From NCBI GenBank assembly GCA_021203905.1, contig JAJQAG010000001.1, positions 1 through 64,000 on the forward strand: DNA of 64,000 nt, given 5' to 3'. Below are positions 9,976-19,102 of this stretch, piece after piece. The notes under the pieces are model-generated. The model had not been told where the DNA came from and did not search any database. It saw only the letters and a list, made by a program, of their open reading frames with translations. The stretch comes from Coprobacillus sp. (GTDB lineage: Bacteria; Bacillota_I; Bacilli_A; RFN20; CAG-826). The position numbers and the translations under genes are program-made. Positions within the stretch are counted from its first letter, which is position 1; each line of letters opens with the position of its first letter.

Positions 9976-11748
9976 ATGGAAGATCAAATTCAAACTCTCC
10001 CAGAAGAATCTGGGAAAAACGTGAAATGCGTTAACAAGTTCCACACTGCTCTTTTAACTGTTGGTATTCTCGCTCTTATCTTTGTCGTGATTTGGGCGGC
10101 CGGATATTTCTTACAATATCTTGCTACTGATGTGGGCTTTGTGGATCAACTTAGTGCGCAATTCGACGTTGTAAAAGACTATTTAAACTGGGATGCTATT
10201 AAGACATTCTTCACAGATTGGAATAGTGCAGCCTGGATTGATATTGGTATTTACAACTGCGTTATTGCGTTAATTATCTGCCTCATTCTTGCTATTATTT
10301 TTGCAAGTGTGAAGAAGAGACCAATGGTATTTGTAAGCTACATTTGCCTTATTGTTCTTGTTTATGGTGTCTTTGAAATGGCTTATTATTGCGAAGCCAC
10401 AATTGACATTATTAATGATGTTTCTAGTGATTGGGCAAGCATCTATAATGTTGCTTATTTAGGTGCATGGTTAGTTGCTTGTGCTCTATCTGTTTGTTTC
10501 TGGGTCATCGAATGCTGCTCCGCATTCTCACCATGTGTCGAAAAGACCTGCAAGTGTGTTTGTGAAGAAGAGGGTGAAGAGGAAACATTTGTTAGCACCG
10601 AGGGCGTTGTCTTCACTGCTGAAGATGTTGAGCCTGAACCAGTTCCTATGTTCTTAGCGGAGCCTGAACCAGAAGTTGAGTCCGTTGAGGAACCTGTTGA
10701 GGAACCTGTTGAGAAACCAGTTGAGGAAGCTCCAGTCGAGGAGACTCCTGCACCAGAGCCAACACCTGTCCCTGCTGCTGGACCTACTCCAATTGTAGTG
10801 ACTGCTCCAGCATCACCTGCTCCAACGGTGATTGTTACCCCTGTTCCTACACCTACTCCAGCTCCTGCTACTGATTCTAGCAGTGTTGGAAATCTCTCTA
10901 GAGATGAATTAGTCTCTCTCCTTAGAGAAATCGTGAGAGAAACTGTGAGAGACGAAGTTGCTCGTTCTAACGAGAATGAAGAAGAAGTTACTGCTGGTAG
11001 CGTTAGTGATAGCAGCACACAGAGTCATTCTCTTACCGGTGCATCTTTTGGTGGACCATTAGTGGTTCAATATTTCAATGGACCAGTTCCTGGACCTCAT
11101 CCATGTCCAGATGAATGCCACGAGGAGCCTTGCGAAGAAGGTACTGAAGACCCTTTTGCAAGTGACGCACCTGCCCCAACTCCCGTGGTGGTAAATGTCT
11201 ATAATACAGGTGCGCCCGTTGCACAAGATGCTGTGGTCAAACAAGTAGTGGCCCCAACACCTGCGCCAAAACCACAGCCCAAACCTACTCCTGTGGTGGC
11301 CCCTGTTGTTGCTCCATCTGAGGACACCAACAAGATTGTGCGTATTCCATTTACAGATCGTATCCTTGTCGCTGACGAGGAAACGAAATCTAACTACAAT
11401 GTTCTTAAGAACACCCTTCTCTCCTATGGATTGAAGTCTAGAATCTCTAATAGTGGTGATACTTTCCGTCTCCATAGAAAAACCTATGTGAAGATTACTG
11501 TTGCGGGTAAGAGCTTAAAACTCTACTTCGCTCTTAATCCTGAGGATTATCGTGAGAGCACCATCCCTGTGCAAGATGCAGGCGCCAAGGGTGTGTATGA
11601 GGATATTCCCCTAGTGTTCAAAGTCAAATCTTCTCTCTCTTTAAGAAGAGCCATTCAACTCATTGCTGATTGTGTGGAGAAAGACGACTTAGAACAAGGC
11701 GAAGTTGGTGAAGTTGACTGGGTTCACGAAATCAAAGTCAGCCAATAA
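9976..11748 (+). CDS. Membrane protein with Pro/Glu/Val-rich low-complexity linker and conserved C-terminal domain of unknown function
   Basis: Strong SD (aaggagat) before ATG 9976; ~4 TM segments; EEPVEEPVEKPVEE and TPAPEPTPVP repeats; C-terminal RIPFTDRILVADEETKSNYNVLKNTLLSYGLKSRISN... Confidence 0.8.
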   Translation: MEDQIQTLPEESGKNVKCVNKFHTALLTVGILALIFVVIWAAGYFLQYLATDVGFVDQLSAQFDVVKDYLNWDAIKTFFTDWNSAAWIDIGIYNCVIALIICLILAIIFASVKKRPMVFVSYICLIVLVYGVFEMAYYCEATIDIINDVSSDWASIYNVAYLGAWLVACALSVCFWVIECCSAFSPCVEKTCKCVCEEEGEEETFVSTEGVVFTAEDVEPEPVPMFLAEPEPEVESVEEPVEEPVEKPVEEAPVEETPAPEPTPVPAAGPTPIVVTAPASPAPTVIVTPVPTPTPAPATDSSSVGNLSRDELVSLLREIVRETVRDEVARSNENEEEVTAGSVSDSSTQSHSLTGASFGGPLVVQYFNGPVPGPHPCPDECHEEPCEEGTEDPFASDAPAPTPVVVNVYNTGAPVAQDAVVKQVVAPTPAPKPQPKPTPVVAPVVAPSEDTNKIVRIPFTDRILVADEETKSNYNVLKNTLLSYGLKSRISNSGDTFRLHRKTYVKITVAGKSLKLYFALNPEDYRESTIPVQDAGAKGVYEDIPLVFKVKSSLSLRRAIQLIADCVEKDDLEQGEVGEVDWVHEIKVSQ

Positions 11749-11779
11749 GACTAATTAGTCATTAAACTTATTATTAATT

Positions 11780-11804
11780 AATCCCTCCTAGTGAGGGATT
11801 TTTT
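11780..11804 (+). terminator. Rho-independent terminator
   Basis: AATCCCTC-CTAGT-GAGGGATT followed by T run. Confidence 0.85.
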
Positions 11805-11840
11805 AATGCTTAGTTTCTATTTTGTTATATAATATAGTCT

Positions 11841-12008
11841 ATGCCACTAAGAGACGATCACTTAGAAGAGAGAAGCGAGGATGAACCTAAATACAACCCT
11901 CACAACAAGACCGATAGAAGATTGCTTATGATGCTTCTATCTATCGCTTTTATTGTCCTCGTGATTGTTGTTACCTTGATTGTTTGCTATTACGAATTCT
12001 GGAAATAG
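11841..12008 (+). CDS. Small single-pass membrane protein (55 aa), absent from ORF track
   Basis: MPLRDDHLEERSEDEPKYNPHNKTDRRLLMMLLSIAFIVLVIVVTLIVCYYEFWK; immediately upstream of the next CDS. Confidence 0.6.
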   Translation: MPLRDDHLEERSEDEPKYNPHNKTDRRLLMMLLSIAFIVLVIVVTLIVCYYEFWK

Positions 12009-12013
12009 AAAGT

Positions 12014-13219
12014 ATGAAGAGTGATTATATTCATGCGATTCTTGTCATCGAGAACAGAAAGAAAGGTTTCAGTACCTTCCTTTTAGAAATGATGTCTTAC
12101 TACTACGCACCTCTTGATGTCATCTTTGTGGGAGAAGAAGATGAAGAGATCTATACAGGGGATGAGAAGTACCGCTACGACAAAGATGCCTTTGATGCTT
12201 TAGTGGATGAGATTAATAACATGTATCCCACAAGTGAAGATGAGCCCATGGAAGTGGTCTTTTCTTTTGACCTCACCCCAGAGCAGAGAATCTCCTTCTC
12301 TAAGGCTCTCTATTATCCCTTTAGTGAATATAGTGATCTTCTCTGCTCCTATTTCTACGCTATTAATAGAAGCACCTTAAATCGCTTTCTCTGTGAGAAG
12401 ATGTATAACGAAATAAGAAAGAACACCCTCTCTTTAGCCAAGATGAGTGCCAAAGAGATTAATAGTGAGAGAAAGAGTATTGAAGAAGAAGATAAAGCCC
12501 TAGATAAACAACTTCTTCCTCTTATAAGGAAGAGAAGTGAGAAGATGGAGAAAATCTATAATAGTGGGACTCCTCTTGTGGCCATCTTTGGTTATCCCGA
12601 CAGCGGGAAGTCCACTCTGTTCGCAGAATTACTTCTCAGACTAAAAAATGAAGAGGTAAAAAGAGAATCTTTTACCACTGATAATAAAGTGAAGCTTATA
12701 AGAAACTACCGCTACCCAGACTTCTATCTCATGAATGGGATTGGATATCTAGAGACGAAGCCTAACCTTGTCGATACCTACTTCGATCTCTTCTATCAAG
12801 AGTTTGCTCTTGCGGATATGGTTATTGATGTTGTGGATGTCACTGACCCTCACTACCTTGATCACATTGAAACCTGTGAACAGTTTATTAAGAGTATCTC
12901 TCGTCATAAAGATGTAAAGATTATTCATCTTCTCAATAAAGCGGATGATGATATTGAAGTGAAGAGACTCCCAAGGAGCAATGAATTGCTCGTCTCTCTC
13001 CTTGATGAAGAGAGTTTTGATGAGACGCTCTCTTTCATCTTCTCTTCTCTCTATCAAGATTGGGAGAAGAAGACCTTTATTCTTCCTTATGAGGTTCCGA
13101 TTGAGACTTGCTATAAACAAAACTATGTCGAGAGTGTTGAAATAAAAGAAACAGGTCATCTCGTTACCTGTTATCTCAATCCTAAGTATTTACCTTTATA
13201 TTTAGATTATATTTCGTAG
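12014..13219 (+). CDS. HflX-like GTPase, divergent
   Basis: GYPDSGKST P-loop, LADMVIDVVDVTDPHYLDH and NKAD in HflX order; canonical DTVGF replaced by NGIGY. Confidence 0.7.
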   Translation: MKSDYIHAILVIENRKKGFSTFLLEMMSYYYAPLDVIFVGEEDEEIYTGDEKYRYDKDAFDALVDEINNMYPTSEDEPMEVVFSFDLTPEQRISFSKALYYPFSEYSDLLCSYFYAINRSTLNRFLCEKMYNEIRKNTLSLAKMSAKEINSERKSIEEEDKALDKQLLPLIRKRSEKMEKIYNSGTPLVAIFGYPDSGKSTLFAELLLRLKNEEVKRESFTTDNKVKLIRNYRYPDFYLMNGIGYLETKPNLVDTYFDLFYQEFALADMVIDVVDVTDPHYLDHIETCEQFIKSISRHKDVKIIHLLNKADDDIEVKRLPRSNELLVSLLDEESFDETLSFIFSSLYQDWEKKTFILPYEVPIETCYKQNYVESVEIKETGHLVTCYLNPKYLPLYLDYIS

Positions 13220-13761
13220 TGGCGTTTCTCTAGCTCTTTTATATAGTCAGCATATATTTCATTAGTGACCTCAAGAGCATTGAGATTCTGAGAGTTGACC
13301 ACATAGTCAACTTTTTTTATAAGCGCGGCTTCATCAAAGGCGGTACGGTCATGTAAGATTCTCTTTTCCGCGTCTTCTAGGTTATCCCCTCTGGTCATCA
13401 TCCTCTCAAACCTTGTTTCCTCACTAGAGATAAGTAGGAAGGTGACAATCGAGTTATCATTCAGCGCGAGATAGCTCTCTAACCCCTTGGGATCAATAAC
13501 CACACTCTTATTGAGTTCAATGGAGTCTTTCGTGCTTCCATAGTAGTTCTCATTAAAGATAGTGTACTCGATGAAGCGCCCCTCCTGAATCATTTCTTGA
13601 AAGCGCTGCTTCGTCACAAAGAAATAGTCCACTCCATCAATCTCCCCTTTTCTCATCGGTCGAGTGGTGGTGGTAATGACCTTATTGATTCCGTACCTTG
13701 TGGACAAAAGTTTTGCGACTTCTGTCTTTCCCGAGGCACTAGCGCCCGCTAAAACAATCAT
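13207..13761 (-). CDS. gmk: Guanylate kinase-like P-loop kinase
   Basis: GASASGKTEVAKLL, TTTRPMRKGEIDGVDYFFV, FIEYTIFNENYYGS. Confidence 0.85.
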   Translation of the reverse strand: MIVLAGASASGKTEVAKLLSTRYGINKVITTTTRPMRKGEIDGVDYFFVTKQRFQEMIQEGRFIEYTIFNENYYGSTKDSIELNKSVVIDPKGLESYLALNDNSIVTFLLISSEETRFERMMTRGDNLEDAEKRILHDRTAFDEAALIKKVDYVVNSQNLNALEVTNEIYADYIKELEKRHYEI

Positions 13762-13876
13762 CGGTTATTAAACTCCTTAAAAGAATTATAGAAACTTTTT
13801 TATCTTTTTTAAATTTTTTTGTCCACGAAAAGAGAAATATTCCCCTAATGAATATATAGACAAGGAGGAAAGTAGC

Positions 13877-14203
13877 GTGGTTTTAGAAAATTATTACGAA
13901 TTAATGCAAAACGTAAAAGAAATTGCCGCAAGGTATTTCTTATACCAACAAAAGCTCAGAAAGAGCGACGATGACTTAGTCGCGGAAGATGTCTCTAACT
14001 ATGAGAAATTTATCAACCGCACCAACGAATCATTTAACAATCTCGACGAGATTGATAAGGAGATTATCAATAATGAATTCTTCTATCAAGAGCATCCCAA
14101 TTGGTGGAAGAAGTATTACAGCAAAGGAGACTTTGAAAAGAGAAAGAAAGTCGCGATGAAGCAATTCGTCCTCAACTTTGTGGAGGCGGGAAAAGATGAC
14201 TAA
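13877..14203 (+). CDS. Small helical protein resembling Mollicutes MG284/MPN403-family proteins, possibly sigma-region-4-like HTH
   Basis: LDEIDKEIINNEFFYQEHPNWWKKYYSKGDFEKRKKVAMKQFVLNF; stop overlaps start of next CDS. Confidence 0.5.
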   Translation: MVLENYYELMQNVKEIAARYFLYQQKLRKSDDDLVAEDVSNYEKFINRTNESFNNLDEIDKEIINNEFFYQEHPNWWKKYYSKGDFEKRKKVAMKQFVLNFVEAGKDD

Positions 14204-15215
14204 TCAAATAATCTTAGGCCTTGCCTGCACCCTCTCTCTTATTGCTCCTTTAGCAGTAGTGGGTCCTAGTGAAGATCTCGTCATTGAACTTGAGCCCATT
14301 GATCATGTCACCACTAACAGTGGGAGTCAATCTCTCTCTATCAATGTTAAAACGACAAACGGGACACAGAGCCTTCGTATCTATGCTCGCCCAACGTCTG
14401 AAAAGAACAACGGGAACAAATTAAGCAATATTGATAATGCGGACTTTGGAACTTATGAGTTCACAACCACCACAAGATATCTTGATAGTAATAAGGTTGA
14501 TCTTGGAGCGATGTGTGCACAAAGCAGCACCGCCTATTTCCAGTTCTATTCGGAGGAGGCAAAAGTAACTAACCCCACCTCAGAAGCGCTCTTTCAGACC
14601 CTACCCTTTGGTGGCACCGCTCAATACGACACCTACACGGTCACTGAACCAGAAGAAGTCAAAGTCAGTGGTCATAGCATCGCTACCGACTATGAATACT
14701 ATGACTTTACTAATTCCAAGTTTTTTGTCACTGAAGATGGGGGTTATATGGACACGAACTTCACCTTCTCTTATAAGACTTGGTATAGTGAGGGATTTAG
14801 TAAAAACACCCATGTGTGGATGGAAATAAAGGATCCCTATGATGCCTTTAGTCAGATTACTAGTAAAGATAGTGATGGAGTTTTTACCATTCCTTGTCAG
14901 GTCTCAAGTAGTTTTAATTCCTCTAGCGGTAGGGGAAGTGTTTCAATTATTCCTGTTTTAGATGGCTTCTATGTCAATCCCTATACCCTAGAGATGTCTG
15001 ATAAACAGATGATTAACTATATCAGTGCGGATCGTTTCTACTTCGCAAATAAATCTAATGATCTCTTCTCTGAGTGTGAGTACACGATTTACATGGAAGA
15101 TTGTATGGGTAATGGAGCGGCCTTTGCCATCTCTTTAGAGTACACCTCCACTCTTTCATACTTTGGCCGTTGTAACTCTAGTTCCTACTGTATCATTGGG
15201 GGAAGATATGCTTAA
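14196..15215 (+). CDS. Exported protein, first gene of Tad-like locus
   Basis: Signal-like MTNQIILGLACTLSLIAPLAVVG; overlaps neighbours on both sides. Confidence 0.65.
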   Translation: MTNQIILGLACTLSLIAPLAVVGPSEDLVIELEPIDHVTTNSGSQSLSINVKTTNGTQSLRIYARPTSEKNNGNKLSNIDNADFGTYEFTTTTRYLDSNKVDLGAMCAQSSTAYFQFYSEEAKVTNPTSEALFQTLPFGGTAQYDTYTVTEPEEVKVSGHSIATDYEYYDFTNSKFFVTEDGGYMDTNFTFSYKTWYSEGFSKNTHVWMEIKDPYDAFSQITSKDSDGVFTIPCQVSSSFNSSSGRGSVSIIPVLDGFYVNPYTLEMSDKQMINYISADRFYFANKSNDLFSECEYTIYMEDCMGNGAAFAISLEYTSTLSYFGRCNSSSYCIIGGRYA

Positions 15216-15621
15216 TCTCCTCATCGCTATCTTATTTGCAGGCATGATGGGAGAGTACTGTCTCATCTCTGTCAAAGTGGAGAACTATAACTATGTCATT
15301 GAGAATATTCCCCTCGCTCTGGTCCAGCAATCAGTCTATCTCGTTAACGACCCCCCATTCTTTAATTTTGAGAAACTAGAAGACAGTCTTAATGATTATT
15401 TTAAAAACTCCCTCACCAATAACGGAAATCAAGATTATGAGGTCTCTTATTACTACTATGACAAAGATAGTGGAGACCAAGTCTACCCTTATGATGTTGG
15501 AGGAGATGATGTTTACCCCACTAAAGTTGTGGTGACACTAGACGCTGACATCTCCGTCCTTTACACCTATTTCAAAAGCATGTATTACCAAATCGAAGGA
15601 GGGAGTGTCACCCATGAATGA
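15208..15621 (+). CDS. Pilin-like/TadE-like small exported protein
   Basis: Hydrophobic N-terminus MLNLLIAILFAGMMGEYCLISVKVENYNYVIEN; position in locus. Confidence 0.5.
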   Translation: MLNLLIAILFAGMMGEYCLISVKVENYNYVIENIPLALVQQSVYLVNDPPFFNFEKLEDSLNDYFKNSLTNNGNQDYEVSYYYYDKDSGDQVYPYDVGGDDVYPTKVVVTLDADISVLYTYFKSMYYQIEGGSVTHE

Positions 15622-16675
15622 TAAAGCTATTGAGTATCTTGAGAATTCCTTTCTCTCTCCTCTCATCTCTGTTTCTTCCATTACGGATATTACCTATAAC
15701 GGGAAAGCAATTTACTACCTTGATAATAACCGGGGGAGAGTCCGCTCCGATATTGAAGTTACCCATGAAGCAGTGAGTAACTTCATTCGTCAAATTGCTA
15801 ATCTCACCCAAAGTGTCTTCTCCTTTAATGACCCAGTTCTTGATATTTCCATCGGTGTGTATCGACTCAGTGCGGTCCATCATAGCATCGCTCGTTATGG
15901 AGGAGAAGAGGTTATTACCTTCTCTATTAGAATTGCAAGGGATCATCTTCTCATCACGGATGATTGTGATTTCTTCTCACCAGAGGTGAGAGATCTCTTA
16001 CTTCTCGCTCTTAAACACCACATCCCCCTCGTTATTGGAGGAGAGACCTCCAGTGGGAAGACAGAGCTACAAAAGTATCTCATCTCCAAGATACCCGCTA
16101 ACGAGAGAGCAATTATTATCGACCAAGTCAGTGAACTCGATTGCTGTCAAAGCTTCTCTAGTTGTGATGTCACGATCTGGAATACTGATGCTAAAAAGCC
16201 AAAGTGTGATATCTCTTATCTTCTTCAAGTGGCTTTAAGGAATAATCCTGACTGGATTATTGTCGCGGAGACAAGAGGAGAAGAGATGGTCAATGTCCTC
16301 AACTCCACGATGACAGGTCACCCCATTATTACCACTCTCCACTCCCCAGATGCTTATTCCATCCCGGAGAAGATGGTGATGATGATCATGATGAATGACA
16401 AGAAGTTTGATTATGAAAGTGTCCTTTGTGATGTTTACTATCACTTCCCTCTCTACATCGAAGTGGAGAGAGTTCAGAAAGGTGAGAAAGTGATTAGACA
16501 TCTCACCTCAGTCGTCGAGGTCAATAAACAAGGGGCCAAGAACATCTTATACGAGAGAAGGAGTCACAAACATGTCTATGGACAGTTAAGAAGTGATAGT
16601 GTCCTACTCCCCCTTATCACTGATAAGCAAAGCAATCTTTATAAAACTTTTATAGGAGGTATCGATGAAAACTAA
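15614..16675 (+). CDS. TadA/VirB11-type secretion ATPase
   Basis: VIGGETSSGKTELQKYL Walker A, IIIDQVSELD, ALRNNPDWIIVAETRGEEMVNVLNSTMTGHPIITTLHSP. Confidence 0.92.
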   Translation: MNDKAIEYLENSFLSPLISVSSITDITYNGKAIYYLDNNRGRVRSDIEVTHEAVSNFIRQIANLTQSVFSFNDPVLDISIGVYRLSAVHHSIARYGGEEVITFSIRIARDHLLITDDCDFFSPEVRDLLLLALKHHIPLVIGGETSSGKTELQKYLISKIPANERAIIIDQVSELDCCQSFSSCDVTIWNTDAKKPKCDISYLLQVALRNNPDWIIVAETRGEEMVNVLNSTMTGHPIITTLHSPDAYSIPEKMVMMIMMNDKKFDYESVLCDVYYHFPLYIEVERVQKGEKVIRHLTSVVEVNKQGAKNILYERRSHKHVYGQLRSDSVLLPLITDKQSNLYKTFIGGIDEN

Positions 16676-17387
16676 AAAGAAATCTAAGTACACAAACTAT
16701 CTTTACTATTTGCTCATCTCTCTCTTACTCGCTTTATGCGCGTACCTATCTTGTAATAATCTCATTGTCTTAATTGGGGTCTTTGTCGTCTTTCTCTTCT
16801 ATTTCTTACTCCGCACACAAAAGAGTTATACCAACATTACAAAGCGCTATCAAAAGATCCACTTCGTCTATAACTTTGTTAACAATGTGGTCACCTCTAT
16901 CAGTGTCTATAAGAATGTCGATGTCAGTGTCGATAAAACCTTAGAGAACATCGACCTTACTCCTTATAGGGAGATTGGAGATATGTCCTCTATGAGTGGG
17001 AGCGATAAACTCCGTTATTTAACTAGTTATTTTTCTCTCCCCATCTATGACACCTTTATGAACATCATTGATCTCTATATAGAGAATGGTGGAGATATCT
17101 TAGAGATGACAGAGCATTTGCTCGCTCAACTAAAAGATATTGAAGGAGAAAGTATCTCCGTTAAGACCTTTGACCGCTCCAAGAGCATCTCTATCGGAAT
17201 CCTTTGGATTGTTGCCCTTGTTATCCCTGTCTTTATTCGCTTTGCGCTTTCTGATTTCTTTGCTTCTTTATGTAGTAGCGCTATCTATGTCGTTGGCATT
17301 GCGGTCATCTATCTCTTCCTCTTACTCACCATCGAGATGATAACCTCTCGTATTTCGCATCAAAGAATTAAAGGAGTGGACTTATGA
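16665..17387 (+). CDS. TadB-like inner membrane platform protein
   Basis: TM architecture with GxF-like cytosolic domain; immediately downstream of ATPase. Confidence 0.7.
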   Translation: MKTKKKSKYTNYLYYLLISLLLALCAYLSCNNLIVLIGVFVVFLFYFLLRTQKSYTNITKRYQKIHFVYNFVNNVVTSISVYKNVDVSVDKTLENIDLTPYREIGDMSSMSGSDKLRYLTSYFSLPIYDTFMNIIDLYIENGGDILEMTEHLLAQLKDIEGESISVKTFDRSKSISIGILWIVALVIPVFIRFALSDFFASLCSSAIYVVGIAVIYLFLLLTIEMITSRISHQRIKGVDL

Positions 17388-18046
17388 GTAGTAATGAAAA
17401 TACAACAACTCCAAAGAAGAAAAGTTCCCCGCTTTTCACCGCGGTAGTTCTTAATATCCTTCTTCTTGTCTTAGCGGCGATTATTCTTATCTATGCTTTC
17501 TCTTGGGCCATGTTAGTAGTGGTTCTCGTCGTTATCGCTCTTATTGATTATTATCTTTACTCTAACAACCGCGCGAAGAAGAGACTAGAAGTCACTAGGC
17601 ACGATGATGAATTTGTCTCTCTTATCTCTTATTTACAGATCTATATCTCTAATGGAGTGAATGTCTATCAAGCCTTTAAGATGACCGAACCCTATCTCTC
17701 AGAGTGGATGAAAGATAAAGTGGACACTCTTCTTAATGACATTGATCAAGATAAGACCGTGCAACCCTTTATTAACTTTGCCACCAACTTCACTCTTCAT
17801 CACTACGAAGATATCTTAATTGTCATTTATCAAATGGTGGATCAGGGTAACAACAATGAATTCGCTCAAAAATTTATGTACATGTTTGAAAAAATCAATG
17901 AGGAGAATACCAGAGCCACTCTTGAAAGTAATAGAAACAGTCTTGATATGATGGGTTCTCTTCCATTAATTGGAGCCGCCGTCTATACAGTGTGTCTCAC
18001 CTTTGGCATTATCTCCATGTTAGGAGGTGTCATCAGTGTCCTCTAA
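17384..18046 (+). CDS. TadC-like inner membrane platform protein
   Basis: Similar TM architecture; overlaps the previous gene by 4 nt. Confidence 0.7.
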   Translation: MSSNENTTTPKKKSSPLFTAVVLNILLLVLAAIILIYAFSWAMLVVVLVVIALIDYYLYSNNRAKKRLEVTRHDDEFVSLISYLQIYISNGVNVYQAFKMTEPYLSEWMKDKVDTLLNDIDQDKTVQPFINFATNFTLHHYEDILIVIYQMVDQGNNNEFAQKFMYMFEKINEENTRATLESNRNSLDMMGSLPLIGAAVYTVCLTFGIISMLGGVISVL

Positions 18047-18377
18047 CCTTGGTCTTGTCTTATCAATGTTCTTTGTCGCTCTCACATTTCTTTTTGGAGC
18101 GGACCTTATCGTTATTCAGTCAGCCTATACCGCTTTACAAAACGATGCTAATGATGTGGCCTACTTCATCATGAAGAATGGTTATAACCCCGATGATGTC
18201 TTAACTTATGTGGAGACATATTGTCCATCGGATACCTATCAAGCCACTGATACGGAAGGTATCGCTGATGGTGATACGGTGTGGTTCTCCATGACGAGAG
18301 ACTTATCACTCTTTCTCTTCCCATCTTCGTTTTCTGTGACTGTCACCCGCGGAGCAGTCATTGGATATTATGACTAA
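18027..18377 (+). CDS. TadE/pseudopilin-like protein
   Basis: LGLVLSMFFVALTFLFGADLIVIQSAYTALQNDANDVAYF, pilin-like N-terminal helix. Confidence 0.55.
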   Translation: MSSVSSNLGLVLSMFFVALTFLFGADLIVIQSAYTALQNDANDVAYFIMKNGYNPDDVLTYVETYCPSDTYQATDTEGIADGDTVWFSMTRDLSLFLFPSSFSVTVTRGAVIGYYD

Positions 18378-18402
18378 CAACACTAAAAGAAAGGAGGTAT
18401 AT

Positions 18403-18621
18403 ATGGGAGAACTTAATGGTCAAATACTAGGCATGGTCATTGTGATTGCCATCTTTGCCGCGATAACCCCGCTTCTCATTAGCATGTTTAATGATCTTAC
18501 CGAGGACATCTCTACTAGCATCACAGAAGTTGAAACTAGCATCGGTGATCTCAACGACTACACCAATAATGCAATCAAGATTGGCAATCAAGAGTTTACA
18601 CTCTTGTCCTATGCCGACTAA
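18403..18621 (+). CDS. Flp-like major pilin candidate
   Basis: Strong SD (aaaggaggtatat); MGELNGQILGMVIVIAIFAAITPLLISMFNDLTEDISTSI. Confidence 0.6.
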   Translation: MGELNGQILGMVIVIAIFAAITPLLISMFNDLTEDISTSITEVETSIGDLNDYTNNAIKIGNQEFTLLSYAD

Positions 18622-18642
18622 TAATCCATAATTCTCTAATCT

Positions 18643-18676
18643 AACGCGAGAGGATTTCCCTCTTGCGTTTTCTTTT
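18643..18676 (+). terminator. Rho-independent terminator of Tad-like operon
   Basis: AACGCGAGAGG-ATTTC-CCTCTTGCGTTTTCTTTT. Confidence 0.85.
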
Positions 18677-18737
18677 ATTGATATTGTTATTATTTCTTTC
18701 GTTGTTTTATAATATATAAAACAGCAGGTATAAAAAA

Positions 18738-18965
18738 ATGGATGTGGAAAAAGTTTTAACTGACATTCTCGCAAAGAGAGTGGACACTACTGGAGTGACC
18801 GATGATAGTGTTTTAACTGACTTAGGGCTCGACTCTCTTGATCTTGTTGAAATCGTCCTTGAGATTGAAGAGGCTTTAGGAGTGGAATTTGAAAATGATG
18901 AAATTCTCTCTGTGAGGACAGTGGGGGATGTTGAAGCTCTCGCTACTAAGAAAGTTTCTAAATAG
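18738..18965 (+). CDS. acpP: Acyl carrier protein
   Basis: LTDLGLDSLDLVEIVLEIEEALGVEF phosphopantetheine site. Confidence 0.95.
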   Translation: MDVEKVLTDILAKRVDTTGVTDDSVLTDLGLDSLDLVEIVLEIEEALGVEFENDEILSVRTVGDVEALATKKVSK

Positions 18966-19020
18966 TTGATATTTATTCCCCGTTTTGTTAATATCTATCT
19001 TGCTCTAAATAAGCACTTAT

Positions 19021-19097
19021 GCCTACTTAGCTCAGTTGGTTAGAGCAATCGGCCGTTAACCGATCGGTCGGGGGTTCAAGTCCCTCAGTAGGCGCCA
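19021..19097 (+). tRNA. tRNA-Asn(GTT), with C33
   Basis: GCCTACT...ATCGG CCGTTAA CCGAT...AGTAGGC G CCA. Confidence 0.92.
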
Positions 19098-19102
19098 CAC
19101 AT

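Noticed and set aside
10455-11018. 187 aa minus-strand ORF rich in Ser/Thr/Gly
   Set aside because: Antisense of the Pro/Glu repeat region of the 9976 CDS; low-complexity mirror artefact without its own signals.
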